NCBI RefSeq assembly: GCF_002814095.1
Contig: NZ_CP021913.1
Span: 1,302,001-1,366,000 of the forward strand
Length of the DNA: 64,000 nt
Reading direction: 5' to 3'
DNA from: Sagittula sp. P11
GTDB taxonomy: Bacteria > Pseudomonadota > Alphaproteobacteria > Rhodobacterales > Rhodobacteraceae
The notes under the pieces are model-generated. The model ran no database searches. It was not told the DNA's origin and saw only the letters and a program-made list of their open reading frames with translations. Made by a program: the position numbers and the translations under genes. Below are positions 1 to 7,379 of the stretch, piece after piece (the stretch's first letter is position 1; every line of letters begins with the position of its first letter).

Positions 1-234
1 GGCAGAACCGCTTGCCACGGCCAGCGCCTCGTGTGCGTCGGGGTGGTAATGGTGGTATGGGAAGACGGTGTAGACCCATGTGCCCCTCCAGCCGTTGGCC
101 TTCAGCATGGCGCAGGTTTCGTCCGGCCCACCGCTGTCGAAGGCGCCCTTGTAGAGCACAACCGGAAGCTCCGGATTGTTCGGCACGTCGTTTGACGGTG
201 CGAGGGCGATACGTGTGATCGTCGGTTCCGCCAT
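1..234 (-). CDS. Cupin-domain protein (YjlB-like), 3' part cut off by window edge
   Basis: The reading frame starts at the ATG at 234 and runs off the left edge, so only about 78 N-terminal residues are visible. The visible part contains a FPYHHYHPDAHEALAV segment, a histidine-rich metal-binding motif of small cupin proteins of the YjlB type, in which His/Glu residues bind a metal inside a beta barrel. The start lies 1 nt after the stop of the upstream lipoprotein gene, so the two are probably co-transcribed. Enzymatic function is unknown for this family; the call rests on the histidine motif and overall N-terminal resemblance. Confidence 0.65.
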   Translation of the reverse strand, partial: MAEPTITRIALAPSNDVPNNPELPVVLYKGAFDSGGPDETCAMLKANGWRGTWVYTVFPYHHYHPDAHEALAVASGSA

Positions 235-235
235 G

Positions 236-628
236 TCAGGTACACCTGTTGTACACGAGGGGATCGGAGACGGTTGCACCTTCCACGTCGCGGCGGATGA
301 GGGTCTGGCCGTCGGCTTGCAGGTCGAAGAGGAACTCCGCGTCCCACGTCTGCCCCTCGCCGCTTGCGGCAAAGGAGGCGCGCAGATGATCCGGCCTGGC
401 CTCCGTCACCCGTTCCAGCCTGTGGCGGCTTTCATAGAAGGTGAGCATGGTGGGCCCGATCCCGAGGAAACCCTTGGCATCGGCGCGGGTCGGGTCGCAG
501 TCGGCAGGGTTGATGCCCCAGCGCCCCTGGAAGGCGGGCGGTATGTCGTCCGGCAGAGCCGTGTCCTGCGGCAGGCAGGCGGCCAGCACCGGCAGCACGA
601 GCGCCATGGGCAGAAAGCGTGCGATCAT
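236..628 (-). CDS. Small putative lipoprotein
   Basis: 130 residues. It begins with a short hydrophobic signal and a lipobox (L-A-A-C, Cys at about residue 19), so it is probably lipid-anchored in the periplasm. The start at 628 was chosen because it places the signal peptide at the N-terminus; an in-frame upstream extension to 787 has no signal and is Arg-rich. The mature part carries Trp/Cys residues and ends in Cys-Thr. I do not recognise a domain. It is directly followed by the cupin gene on the same strand. Confidence 0.6.
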   Translation of the reverse strand: MIARFLPMALVLPVLAACLPQDTALPDDIPPAFQGRWGINPADCDPTRADAKGFLGIGPTMLTFYESRHRLERVTEARPDHLRASFAASGEGQTWDAEFLFDLQADGQTLIRRDVEGATVSDPLVYNRCT

Positions 629-827
629 GCGGGACCCGGGGTGCGGACGCGCCGCGGGGCGTCGTCCTCCACGAGGGTGCCGCAGAACAGGGTTCGGACG
701 AGATAGCGTATCATGCCGGCACAACGCCGGCGGGGCGCGGCGGTTCCAGCGTCGTCGTTCAACTCTCAGATGAACCGCGCGCGCCATGACGGACCGGCCC
801 CCGGTCAGATGGCGCGCGCAACCCGTA

Positions 828-2015
828 TCAGAGCCGGTTCAGCAGCGTCGCGGTCGGCCATGCGTCGGCGGGCAGGCCCAGTTCCTTCTGCACGTCCCGC
901 ACCGCGTTGCGCGTGCCGCTGCCGAGGATGCCGTCGATCTCGCCCACGTCGAAACCACGCTCGGCCAGCTTGCTCTGCAGCAGCTTCATCTGGTCGCCGG
1001 ACAGGCCCGGTTCCGGGTTGCCGGTCTCGTAGGGTTCGGCGCCCATCAGCCGGGTGCCGAAGTAGGCCGCCGTCAGCACGTAGGTAAAGCTCTGGTTCCA
1101 CTCGAAATAGACCCGGAAGTTCGGGTAGGCGATGAAGGCCGGGCCTTTGCGCCCCTGCGGGATGATGATCGAGGCCTCAAGCCGCCCGTCGTCCAGTTGC
1201 CCGCTGCGCGCGCGCACGCCAAGCTGCTCCCACTCCGCCACGGTCTTCGTGGTCTGAAGCCCGGTCTCGTACCAGTCCAGATCCTCCGGCAGCACCACCT
1301 CCTGCAGCCACGGCTCGTTCGGGCGCCAGCCGAGGTGCGACAGCATCTTCGCCCCGGACAGGAGCGCATCGGGCGGCGAGGTCTTGAGCGAGACATGCCC
1401 GTCGCCGTCGCCGTCCACCCCGTTCTCGAGGATGTCCTTCGGCAGCATCTGGACCATGCCGATTTCCCCGGCCCAGGCGCCGGTGGTCGTCGCCGGGTCG
1501 AAGTCGCCCTGTTCGTACAGCGTCAGCGCCGAGAAGACCTGCGGGCGGAAGATTTCCGGGCGGCGGCAATCGTGCGCCAGCGTCACCAGCGCGTTCGCGG
1601 TGTTGAAGTCGCCCTGGTAGCCGCCGTAATCCGTTTCGAACGCCCAGAAGGCCAGCAGGACGCCCGGGGCGATGCCGTATTCACTTTGTATGCGGTCGAA
1701 GACCTCCGACCACTGCCGCGCCTTCTGCAGGCCGGTGTCCAGCCGGTTCTGGGAGATCAGCTTTCTCGAAAACGTGATGAACGGGTCCTGAAAGATGCCC
1801 TGGCGACGATCCGCCTTCAGCACTGCCTCGCTTTTCGAGATGCCGGAAAAGAACCGTTCGACCGTCGCGGGATCATGCCCTTCGGCCACCGCCTGGTCCT
1901 TAAGCCCCTGCACGAAGGACGAAAAGCTGCCGCCGCAGGGCACGTCCTGTGCAGAAAGCGGGCCGGACAGGGCCGTGGCCGCAAGGACCAGGCCAAGAAG
2001 GGTGTTGCGTCGCAT
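828..2015 (-). CDS. Lytic murein transglycosylase, MltB type, with C-terminal peptidoglycan-binding domain
   Basis: 395 residues. A signal peptide (residues 1-23) is followed by an SLT_2/MltB-like catalytic domain. The catalytic Glu is probably E127 in FWAFETDYGG, and the GEIGMVQMLP segment is typical of the fold. Residues about 338-395 form a PG_binding_1 domain (GILGSGTRNAV). It should cleave the MurNAc-GlcNAc bond in the periplasm, leaving 1,6-anhydro ends. The start at 2015 has a GGGAGG ribosome site 5 nt upstream, whereas a longer frame to 2216 would bury the signal peptide. It is divergent from the receiver-domain gene. Confidence 0.9.
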   Translation of the reverse strand: MRRNTLLGLVLAATALSGPLSAQDVPCGGSFSSFVQGLKDQAVAEGHDPATVERFFSGISKSEAVLKADRRQGIFQDPFITFSRKLISQNRLDTGLQKARQWSEVFDRIQSEYGIAPGVLLAFWAFETDYGGYQGDFNTANALVTLAHDCRRPEIFRPQVFSALTLYEQGDFDPATTTGAWAGEIGMVQMLPKDILENGVDGDGDGHVSLKTSPPDALLSGAKMLSHLGWRPNEPWLQEVVLPEDLDWYETGLQTTKTVAEWEQLGVRARSGQLDDGRLEASIIIPQGRKGPAFIAYPNFRVYFEWNQSFTYVLTAAYFGTRLMGAEPYETGNPEPGLSGDQMKLLQSKLAERGFDVGEIDGILGSGTRNAVRDVQKELGLPADAWPTATLLNRL

Positions 2016-2192
2016 GAAGCCTCCCGAGCGTGCGTTTCGCGGCAGATTACCAACTGGACCGCCATGAGCAAGCAGCCTGCACCCGCGGCCCATGCGGCAC
2101 CGCAGCGTCAATCGGCAGATCTTTACCGGTTCTTCACCATTATGAACGCATACTGGCAGGGCCGCACCGGTAGCCCCGTCCGGGAGATTAGG

Positions 2193-2558
2193 ATGAACGT
2201 CCTCATTCTGGAACACAACGCAGAGCTGGCCCGGCTCTGGTCACGCCACCTCGAAAGACGTGGCGCCGCGGTGACCTGTGCCACCGGGCTGGATGCCGCC
2301 GTCGCCGCGCTGGAGGACAGCCGGTTCGACATCCTCCTGCTCGACATCGAATGCGCGGACGGGGCGGCGCTGACCGTCTCCGACCTTGCCGCCTACCGCG
2401 ACCCGAAGGCGCGGGTCATCTTCGTCACCGCGTCCCGCTTCTTTTCGGACGGGTCGCTGTTCAGCATCTGCCCCAACGCCTGCGCCTACCTGCCCAGCGG
2501 CACGCCCGCCAAGGACATCGCCGACATGGTGGAACACTACACGCCGATCCGCGCCTGA
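2193..2558 (+). CDS. Stand-alone receiver-like domain protein with degenerate active site
   Basis: 121 residues, the size of a single CheY-like receiver. The likely phospho-acceptor Asp51 (ILLLDIECADG) and Thr79 (VIFVTAS) are present. The acidic pair after strand 1 is E7-H8 rather than two acids, and the conserved Lys of the 'KP' loop is missing (YLPSGTP, residues 99-105). Phosphorylation chemistry may therefore be weakened or lost. The start at 2193 has a GGGAGATTAGG region upstream. No histidine kinase is nearby. It converges with the glutathione transferase gene, with 6 nt between the stops. Confidence 0.7.
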   Translation: MNVLILEHNAELARLWSRHLERRGAAVTCATGLDAAVAALEDSRFDILLLDIECADGAALTVSDLAAYRDPKARVIFVTASRFFSDGSLFSICPNACAYLPSGTPAKDIADMVEHYTPIRA

Positions 2559-2564
2559 CGGCCC

Positions 2565-3554
2565 TCAGGCGGCGGCGAGGTCGTCGCGGCCGTGGGGCTC
2601 GGAGAAGTCCAGCCGCGGCCCTGTCGGGATGATGCGGTGCGGGTTCACCGTGTCGTGGCTGTAGTGGTAGTGCCGCGAGATGTGATCCATGAACACCGTG
2701 TCCGCCACGCCCGGCCACTGGAACAGCTCGCGCGTGTAGGCCCAGAGGTTCGGGTAATCGACGATCCGCGCGCGGTTGCACTTGAAGTGCCCGTGATAGA
2801 CCGTGTCGAACCGCACCAGCGTGGTGAACAGCCGCCAGTCGGCCTCGGTGATCCGGTCGCCCATCAGGTAGCGCTTGCCGGTCAGCCGCTCTTCCAGCCA
2901 GTCCAGACTGTCGAACAGCGGATCAACCGCCGCGTCGTAGGCGCTCTGCGTGGTGGCGAAACCGGCCTTGTAGACGCCATTGTTCACGGTGTCGTAGATC
3001 CGGTCGTTTACCGGCTCGATGTCGTCGCGCAGGTGCTCCGGCCAGTAGTCGTCGGTGTTGCCGGTAATGCCGTCGAAGGCGCTGTTGAACATGCGGATGA
3101 TCTCGGAGCTTTCGTTCGACACGATGGTCTCGCGCTGCTTGTCCCAGAGCACCGGCACCGTGACGTGGCCGCTCGCGTCGCTGTCGGCCTTGGTATAGAT
3201 CTCCCGCAGGAACGGCTTGCCGTAAAGCGTGTCCCCCGTCGATCCGGCAAAGCCGGTGTCGAAGGTCCATCCGTCCTCGAGCATGTCGGGATGCACCACG
3301 TTGACGGTGATCAGGTCGTCGAGCCCCTTGAGCTTGCGGAAGATCAGCGCGCGGTGTGCCCAGGGACAGGCGTAGGAGACATAGAGGTGATAGCGCCCGG
3401 CCTCCGCCTTGAAGCCGCCCTCACCCGAAGGCCCCGGCGCGCCGTCCGGCGTGATCCAGTTGCGATAGCCGGTCGTGGTCCGCTTGAAGGCCCCGTCCGG
3501 ATCCTTCCCGTATTCCCACCCCGATTTCCATTCTCCGTCGACAAGTCTGCCCAT
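2565..3554 (-). CDS. yqjG: Glutathionyl-hydroquinone reductase / Xi-class glutathione S-transferase
   Basis: 329 residues. The thioredoxin-like N-terminal domain carries the Xi-class active-site motif CPWAH, with catalytic Cys at residue 63. The family (E. coli YqjG, yeast ECM4) reduces glutathionyl-hydroquinones in the cytosol. The C-terminal helical domain contains the expected NNGVYKAGFA and RYLMGDRITEADW segments. Length agrees with the family (about 320-330). AGGAGG lies just upstream of the ATG at 3554. Confidence 0.9.
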   Translation of the reverse strand: MGRLVDGEWKSGWEYGKDPDGAFKRTTTGYRNWITPDGAPGPSGEGGFKAEAGRYHLYVSYACPWAHRALIFRKLKGLDDLITVNVVHPDMLEDGWTFDTGFAGSTGDTLYGKPFLREIYTKADSDASGHVTVPVLWDKQRETIVSNESSEIIRMFNSAFDGITGNTDDYWPEHLRDDIEPVNDRIYDTVNNGVYKAGFATTQSAYDAAVDPLFDSLDWLEERLTGKRYLMGDRITEADWRLFTTLVRFDTVYHGHFKCNRARIVDYPNLWAYTRELFQWPGVADTVFMDHISRHYHYSHDTVNPHRIIPTGPRLDFSEPHGRDDLAAA

Positions 3555-3710
3555 GGTGTCCTCCTGTGCGTTACACCAGAGCTAGAGCGCCCGCGCCCCG
3601 AGGAAAATCCTTGGTCCCGCAGGGCGGGGGTGCACCTGCGCACATGAACGCCTGCCCAAGCGGCCTTTGCGTGCCGCCGCACAATTTCATCGGCGACAGC
3701 CCTTCCCGTG

Positions 3711-3736
3711 TTAACCTTGGTTTACGAATCGTTAAC
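3711..3736 (+). promoter_or_regulatory. Two overlapping CtrA-like boxes
   Basis: TTAA-N7-TTAC (3711-3725) overlaps TTTA-N7-TTAAC (3721-3736). Each matches the CtrA consensus TTAA-N7-TTAA(C) with one mismatch. They lie about 31 nt upstream of the small secreted protein start at 3767. The region is AT-rich relative to its surroundings. Binding is inferred only from sequence. Confidence 0.4.
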
Positions 3737-3766
3737 CAGTCCCATTTCAACGAAGGTTATTGTCCG

Positions 3767-3961
3767 ATGAAACTCGCGATCTTGATGTTCGCTGCCGCGC
3801 TCCTCCTGCCGATGGCACAAGGCGCCCAGGCCCATGACCTGGTGACACCCGCCACCCCGCAGATCTCCACCCCTGGACCGGAACACGGTGGCGGATGCCG
3901 CAAGGACTCGCCGCGCGGCCAGTGCTGCCACGCAGGCTCCAAGCCGTACCATTGCCACTAA
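3767..3961 (+). CDS. Small secreted YHYH-motif protein
   Basis: 64 residues. The N-terminal signal peptide (about residues 1-22, cleavage after A-Q-A) is followed by a short linker and a Cys/His-rich tail reading CCHAGSKPYHCH. This resembles the GCHxxxxxxYHCH motif of small exported YHYH or excalibur-like proteins, which is compatible with metal or calcium binding; function is unproven. The ATG at 3767 puts the signal at the N-terminus. CtrA-like boxes sit just upstream. Confidence 0.6.
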   Translation: MKLAILMFAAALLLPMAQGAQAHDLVTPATPQISTPGPEHGGGCRKDSPRGQCCHAGSKPYHCH

Positions 3962-3976
3962 GGCCCGGGCGCGGCG

Positions 3977-4213
3977 TCAGCGCCGGCTGATCCAGTGCCA
4001 GAGGCCGATCAGCAGGAGCGCGCCAAGCGTCGCGCCCACCAGCCCCGCGGCCATGCCGGTCAGCACCAAAAGGAACCGCAGCACCAGCCCGCCCAAGAGC
4101 GCGCCGAGGATGCCGATGCTGATGGTGGTGACGATGCTCGTCTCCATCCCGAGGATGCGGGTCGCGATGAACCCGGCTGCGGCACCGATGATGACGAGGA
4201 AGACAAGCGACAC
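3977..4213 (-). CDS. GlsB/YeaQ/YmgE family small membrane protein
   Basis: 78 residues, almost entirely three hydrophobic segments separated by Gly-rich turns (GAAAGFIATRILGME, GILGALLGG). This is the layout of GlsB/YeaQ/YmgE-type 'transglycosylase-associated' stress proteins. Start appears to be GTG, only 5 nt after the stop of the upstream small membrane protein, so the two are probably one operon. Role unknown beyond association with stress responses in the family. Confidence 0.75.
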   Translation of the reverse strand: MSLVFLVIIGAAAGFIATRILGMETSIVTTISIGILGALLGGLVLRFLLVLTGMAAGLVGATLGALLLIGLWHWISRR

Positions 4214-4218
4214 GGGGC

Positions 4219-4485
4219 CTACCGCCTCCGGTCGCCGCGCCGTCCGACGCGGCCACGGTAATGCGTCGGCACGATCAGCAGGGCACCGACGGACGACACG
4301 ATGGCGTTCAGCCCCGGGCTGCGGAAGCCGATGCCGAACATGATCTGCACGAAGTAGAACAGGAAAGCGCCGCCGATGCAGATGATGATCGACGGCAGGA
4401 TGCCGTTCCGGGTGAACCCCGTCTTCTCCGACGCGTAACCGATGATGCCCGCGATCACAACCGTGCCGATCAGGACTGGAAACAT
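4219..4485 (-). CDS. Small membrane protein of unknown function
   Basis: 88 residues. Two to three transmembrane segments (MFPVLIGTVVIAGIIGYASE; SIIICIGGAFLFYFVQI) are followed by a basic, Arg-rich C-terminal tail (YRGRVGRRGDRRR). It is transcribed with, and immediately upstream of, the GlsB-like gene. It resembles that family in size and hydrophobicity but lacks the clear Gly-rich repeats, so I leave the family open. Confidence 0.6.
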   Translation of the reverse strand: MFPVLIGTVVIAGIIGYASEKTGFTRNGILPSIIICIGGAFLFYFVQIMFGIGFRSPGLNAIVSSVGALLIVPTHYRGRVGRRGDRRR

Positions 4486-4548
4486 GAGCAGGACTCCTTT
4501 GCGCAGACTATGGGGGCTCGCCGCGCGGCTGCCAAGTCCCGCCTGACC

Positions 4549-5460
4549 TCAGGTGCCGAACGCGGTGCCCTTCGGCAGCGGCAGGCCGTTCAGGAAGGTC
4601 TCCGCGTCCTGCGCCGACCTTCCCGCCCTCTGCGCCTCGGTGACGCGAAGGGCGCCGGTGCCGCAGGCGACGGTGAACCGGTCGTCGAGCGTGGTGCCCG
4701 CCGCCCCCTCGCCCGCGGCAGGGACCGCGGCCAACAGCTTGACCCGGTCGCCGTTCAGCGTCGTCCATGCGCCGGGAAAGGGCGACAAGCCGTTGATCTG
4801 CCGGACGATCGTGGCGGCATCGCCGGACCAGTCGATCGCCGCCTCCGCCTTGTCGATCTTGCTGGCATAGGTCACGCCCTCCTCGGGCTGCGGAACGGGT
4901 ACGAGGTCGGGCAACCGCTCCAGCGCCTCGACGATCAGCGCCGAGCCGATCAGCGACAGCCGGTCGTGCAACTGGCCCGTGGTCTCCCCTGACGCGATGG
5001 GCGTGGCCTTGCGCAGCAGCACCGGGCCAGTGTCCAGCCCCGCCTCCATCTGCATGATGCAGACGCCGGTCTCCGCATCGCCCGCCATGATCGCCCGATG
5101 GATCGGCGCCGCCCCCCGCCAGCGCGGCAGAAGCGAAGCATGGATGTTGAGACACCCGTGCTCCGGCGCGTCGAGCACCGCCTGCGGCAGGATCAGCCCG
5201 TAGGCCACGACCACCGCAACCTCGGCCCGAAGCCCCGCAAACGCCTCCTGCGCCTCGGCGGATTTCAGCGAAACCGGATGCCGGACAGGCAGCCCCAGCT
5301 CCGCCGCGCGCGCATGCACGGGCGTGGGCCGGTCCTTCTTCCCCCGCCCCGCCGGGCGCGGCGGCTGGCAATAGACACAGACGACCTCGTGCCCGGCCTC
5401 GACCAGCGCATCGAGCACCGGCACCGAAAACTCCGGGGTTCCCATGAAGACCAGCCGCAT
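4549..5460 (-). CDS. fmt: Methionyl-tRNA formyltransferase
   Basis: 303 residues. It transfers a formyl group from 10-formyl-THF to Met-tRNAfMet. The N-terminal Rossmann domain has the FMGTPEF start, the catalytic motif [12 protein letters not shown] (N105, H107) and D143 in GLDTGP, matching the Asn-His-Asp triad of the family. The C-terminal OB-like domain begins about residue 205. The start at 5460 has GAAGGAG upstream; an extended frame to 5640 would read through repeat sequence. It follows the three deformylase genes on the same strand, as def-fmt commonly do, but is separated from them by about 300 bp of repeats. Confidence 0.97.
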   Translation of the reverse strand: MRLVFMGTPEFSVPVLDALVEAGHEVVCVYCQPPRPAGRGKKDRPTPVHARAAELGLPVRHPVSLKSAEAQEAFAGLRAEVAVVVAYGLILPQAVLDAPEHGCLNIHASLLPRWRGAAPIHRAIMAGDAETGVCIMQMEAGLDTGPVLLRKATPIASGETTGQLHDRLSLIGSALIVEALERLPDLVPVPQPEEGVTYASKIDKAEAAIDWSGDAATIVRQINGLSPFPGAWTTLNGDRVKLLAAVPAAGEGAAGTTLDDRFTVACGTGALRVTEAQRAGRSAQDAETFLNGLPLPKGTAFGT

Positions 5461-5482
5461 CGAAATCTCCTTCCGGGCAAGA

Positions 5483-5508
5483 GGCGGCGCAAAGCCCCGC
5501 CCTACATC
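5483..5508. repeat. Dispersed repeat family A, copy 1
   Basis: A GC-rich stem-forming sequence, GGCGGCGCAA followed by AGCCCCGCCCTACATC. Other copies lie at 25412 (inverted), 33226, 36404 and 44038. The GGGCGG / CCGCCC ends can pair. This copy lies just upstream of fmt and next to family B. Confidence 0.8.
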
Positions 5509-5560
5509 ACGCGGCCCTGCTTGGCCCATCGCCCGCGCCGTGACAAGCCGATTGCCGGAA

Positions 5561-5690
5561 GGGGGCTCCGCCCCCCGGCCTGCGGCCTCCCCCCGAGGTA
5601 TTTCGACAAGGTGAAGCGAATGGCGCGCGCTGCCCTTCATCTTGGTGCAAATACCTCGGGGGAGCTGCGGAGCAGCGGGGGCGGAGCCCC
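5561..5690. repeat. Dispersed repeat family B, copy 1 (head-to-head inverted pair)
   Basis: Two inverted units face each other. The left unit runs GGGGGCTCCGCCCCC...CCGAGGTATTT..CAAGGTGAAG (5561-5616). The right unit is its near reverse complement, CTTCATCTTGGTGCAAATA then CCTCGGGGG...GGGGGCGGAGCCCC (5635-5690). It fills most of the 305-bp gap between the third deformylase gene and fmt, and no gene is seen in that gap. A further short stem, GGCGCGCC-tgtc-GGCGCGCC, lies at 5705-5724, 3' of the deformylase gene. Confidence 0.85.
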
Positions 5691-5765
5691 ATCGCGCCCT
5701 GCAGGGCGCGCCTGTCGGCGCGCCTCATGTCTTTTCGAAGAAAAGGCGGGCCGGCGAGACGAGCC

Positions 5766-6257
5766 CTACGTTTTGCGCGCCTTGCGGATCAGCATGTCGC
5801 GTTTCACCTTGGACAGCCGGTCGAAGTACATCCGCCCGTTCAGGTGATCGATCTGGTGTTGCACCGAGGTGGCCCAGAGGCCGACGAAATCCCGTTCTAC
5901 CCGCGTGCCCATCTCGTCCAGGTAGGCGACCGTCACGGCGCGGGGACGGGATACTTTGGCCCAGACGCCCGGCAGGTTGGGGCTGCCTTCCTCGTGGTCG
6001 CGCAGTTGCACCGAGGCGTGCAGGATTTCCGGGTTGGCCATGCGCACCGCCTCGCCGCGGGTGTCGGAGGCGTCGACCACCGCCAGCCGCAGCATCACGC
6101 CGATCTGCGGCGCGGCAAGGCCCACGCCCGGCATCGCCTCCATCGTGTCGATCATGTCGGTCCAGATGGCGCGGATCTCGTCGGTGACGGCCTCCACCGG
6201 CGCGGCGACCGTCCTGAGGCGCTTGTCGGGCCAGGGCACGAAGGGGCGGACGGTCAT
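5766..6257 (-). CDS. Peptide deformylase-like protein, catalytic residues substituted
   Basis: 163 residues, full length for the family. Motif 1 is intact (GVGLAAPQIG, 45-54 region). In motif 2 the metal-binding Cys of EGCLS is replaced (EGSPNLPG, Ser at 92). Motif 3 reads QHQIDH, so the general-base Glu of HEIDH is Gln135; both His remain. Known deformylases need the Cys ligand and the Glu, so this copy is probably not a normal deformylase and may be a binding or regulatory paralogue. Its ATG overlaps the stop of the preceding deformylase gene by 4 nt (ATGA). Confidence 0.85.
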   Translation of the reverse strand: MTVRPFVPWPDKRLRTVAAPVEAVTDEIRAIWTDMIDTMEAMPGVGLAAPQIGVMLRLAVVDASDTRGEAVRMANPEILHASVQLRDHEEGSPNLPGVWAKVSRPRAVTVAYLDEMGTRVERDFVGLWATSVQHQIDHLNGRMYFDRLSKVKRDMLIRKARKT

Positions 6258-6751
6258 CGCAGGGCCTCGTATTCGGAAAGCAGCGCGCCGCGTTCCGCCA
6301 GCGGCAGGTGCTGAAAGTGCATCACCCCGTCGAGGTGATCGGTTTCGTGCTGGGCGATGCGGGCGGCGGCGCCGGTCAGCACGACCTCATGCGTCTTGTC
6401 GTCGAGGTCGGTGTAGCGCAGCCTGATCCGCGTTGGTCGGGTAACCATGACCGACACGCCGGGCATCGACAGGCAGGCTTCCTCGCCGGCCTCTTCGGGG
6501 CCGTCCAGCGGCTCCACCACCGGGTTGATGCAGACCATCGGCGTCTTCTCCCCGTCCTTCCAGGTCGCGTCCATCACGAACAGCCGCGACCGCACGCCCA
6601 CCTGCGGCGCGGCGAGGCCGCGGCCCGGGGCGGCGTACATCGTCTCGAACATGTCGCCCGCCAGCCGCGCCACGGCAGAGGGCGCGCGCACCAGCATCGA
6701 CGCCGCGCGCAGCCCGGTGTCCGGCCAGGTGAGGATCGGCAGCAGGCTCAC
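6254..6751 (-). CDS. Peptide deformylase, divergent second copy
   Basis: 165 residues. Motifs are GRGLAAPQVG, EACLSMPG (Cys93) and QHETDHLDG (H135, E136, H139). All metal ligands and the catalytic Glu are present, although the usual EGCLS is EACLS. It should be able to remove N-formyl groups, but may differ in substrate range. The start is GTG, overlapping the TGA of the first deformylase gene (GTGA). It is the middle gene of a translationally coupled trio. Confidence 0.88.
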   Translation of the reverse strand: MSLLPILTWPDTGLRAASMLVRAPSAVARLAGDMFETMYAAPGRGLAAPQVGVRSRLFVMDATWKDGEKTPMVCINPVVEPLDGPEEAGEEACLSMPGVSVMVTRPTRIRLRYTDLDDKTHEVVLTGAAARIAQHETDHLDGVMHFQHLPLAERGALLSEYEALR

Positions 6752-7275
6752 GCCTTCTCCCGCGCGCGTTCCTTCTTCAGCTTGACCATCTTGCGGGTGA
6801 TCATCTGACGCCGGAGCGGCTTGAGGTAGTCGATGAAGAGCTTGCCGTCGAGGTGGTCGATCTCGTGCTGGACACAGGTCGCCCAGAGGCCGTCGAAGGT
6901 TTCGGTCCGAAGCACGCCGTCGCGGTCAAGCCATTCCACGTCCACGACCTTGGGGCGCTCCACCTCGGCGTATTGCTCGGGAATGGACAGGCAGCCTTCC
7001 TCGTAGACGTTCTGCTCCTCCGACGAGGCGATGACGCGCGGGTTGAACATCACCAGCGGGCGGGCGTCCTCCCCGTTGTCGGACTTGGAGCAGTCGAGCA
7101 CGATCAGCCGCGACAGCACGCCGATCTGCGGCGCGGCCAGCCCGATGCCCGGCGCGTCGTACATGGTTTCCAGCATGTCGTCGGCCAGCACGCGCAGATC
7201 GTCCGACAGGTCGGGCACGGGATCGCAGACCTTTTTCAGGCGCGGGTCGGGATGGATGAGGATGGAGCGCTTCAT
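6748..7275 (-). CDS. def: Peptide deformylase, canonical copy
   Basis: 175 residues. It removes the N-formyl group from nascent proteins using a metal held by Cys95 (EEGCLSIPE) and H137/H141, with E138 as general base (QHEIDHLDG); motif 1 is GIGLAAPQIG (43-52). The C-terminal Lys/Arg-rich helix (KMVKLKKERAREKA) is typical of ribosome-associated type 1B enzymes. It is first in the run def-def-like-def-like, with fmt downstream. It is divergent from the MalY-type gene. Confidence 0.96.
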   Translation of the reverse strand: MKRSILIHPDPRLKKVCDPVPDLSDDLRVLADDMLETMYDAPGIGLAAPQIGVLSRLIVLDCSKSDNGEDARPLVMFNPRVIASSEEQNVYEEGCLSIPEQYAEVERPKVVDVEWLDRDGVLRTETFDGLWATCVQHEIDHLDGKLFIDYLKPLRRQMITRKMVKLKKERAREKA

Positions 7276-7379
7276 GCGCCGGGATTTAGGGAAATGTGCG
7301 CCTTCGCGCAAGCATCGGGGTTGCACCTGCGGATCAGTTGGCTAGCGTCCGCGGCAAAACTGCAGGAGATGCCGCCGCC

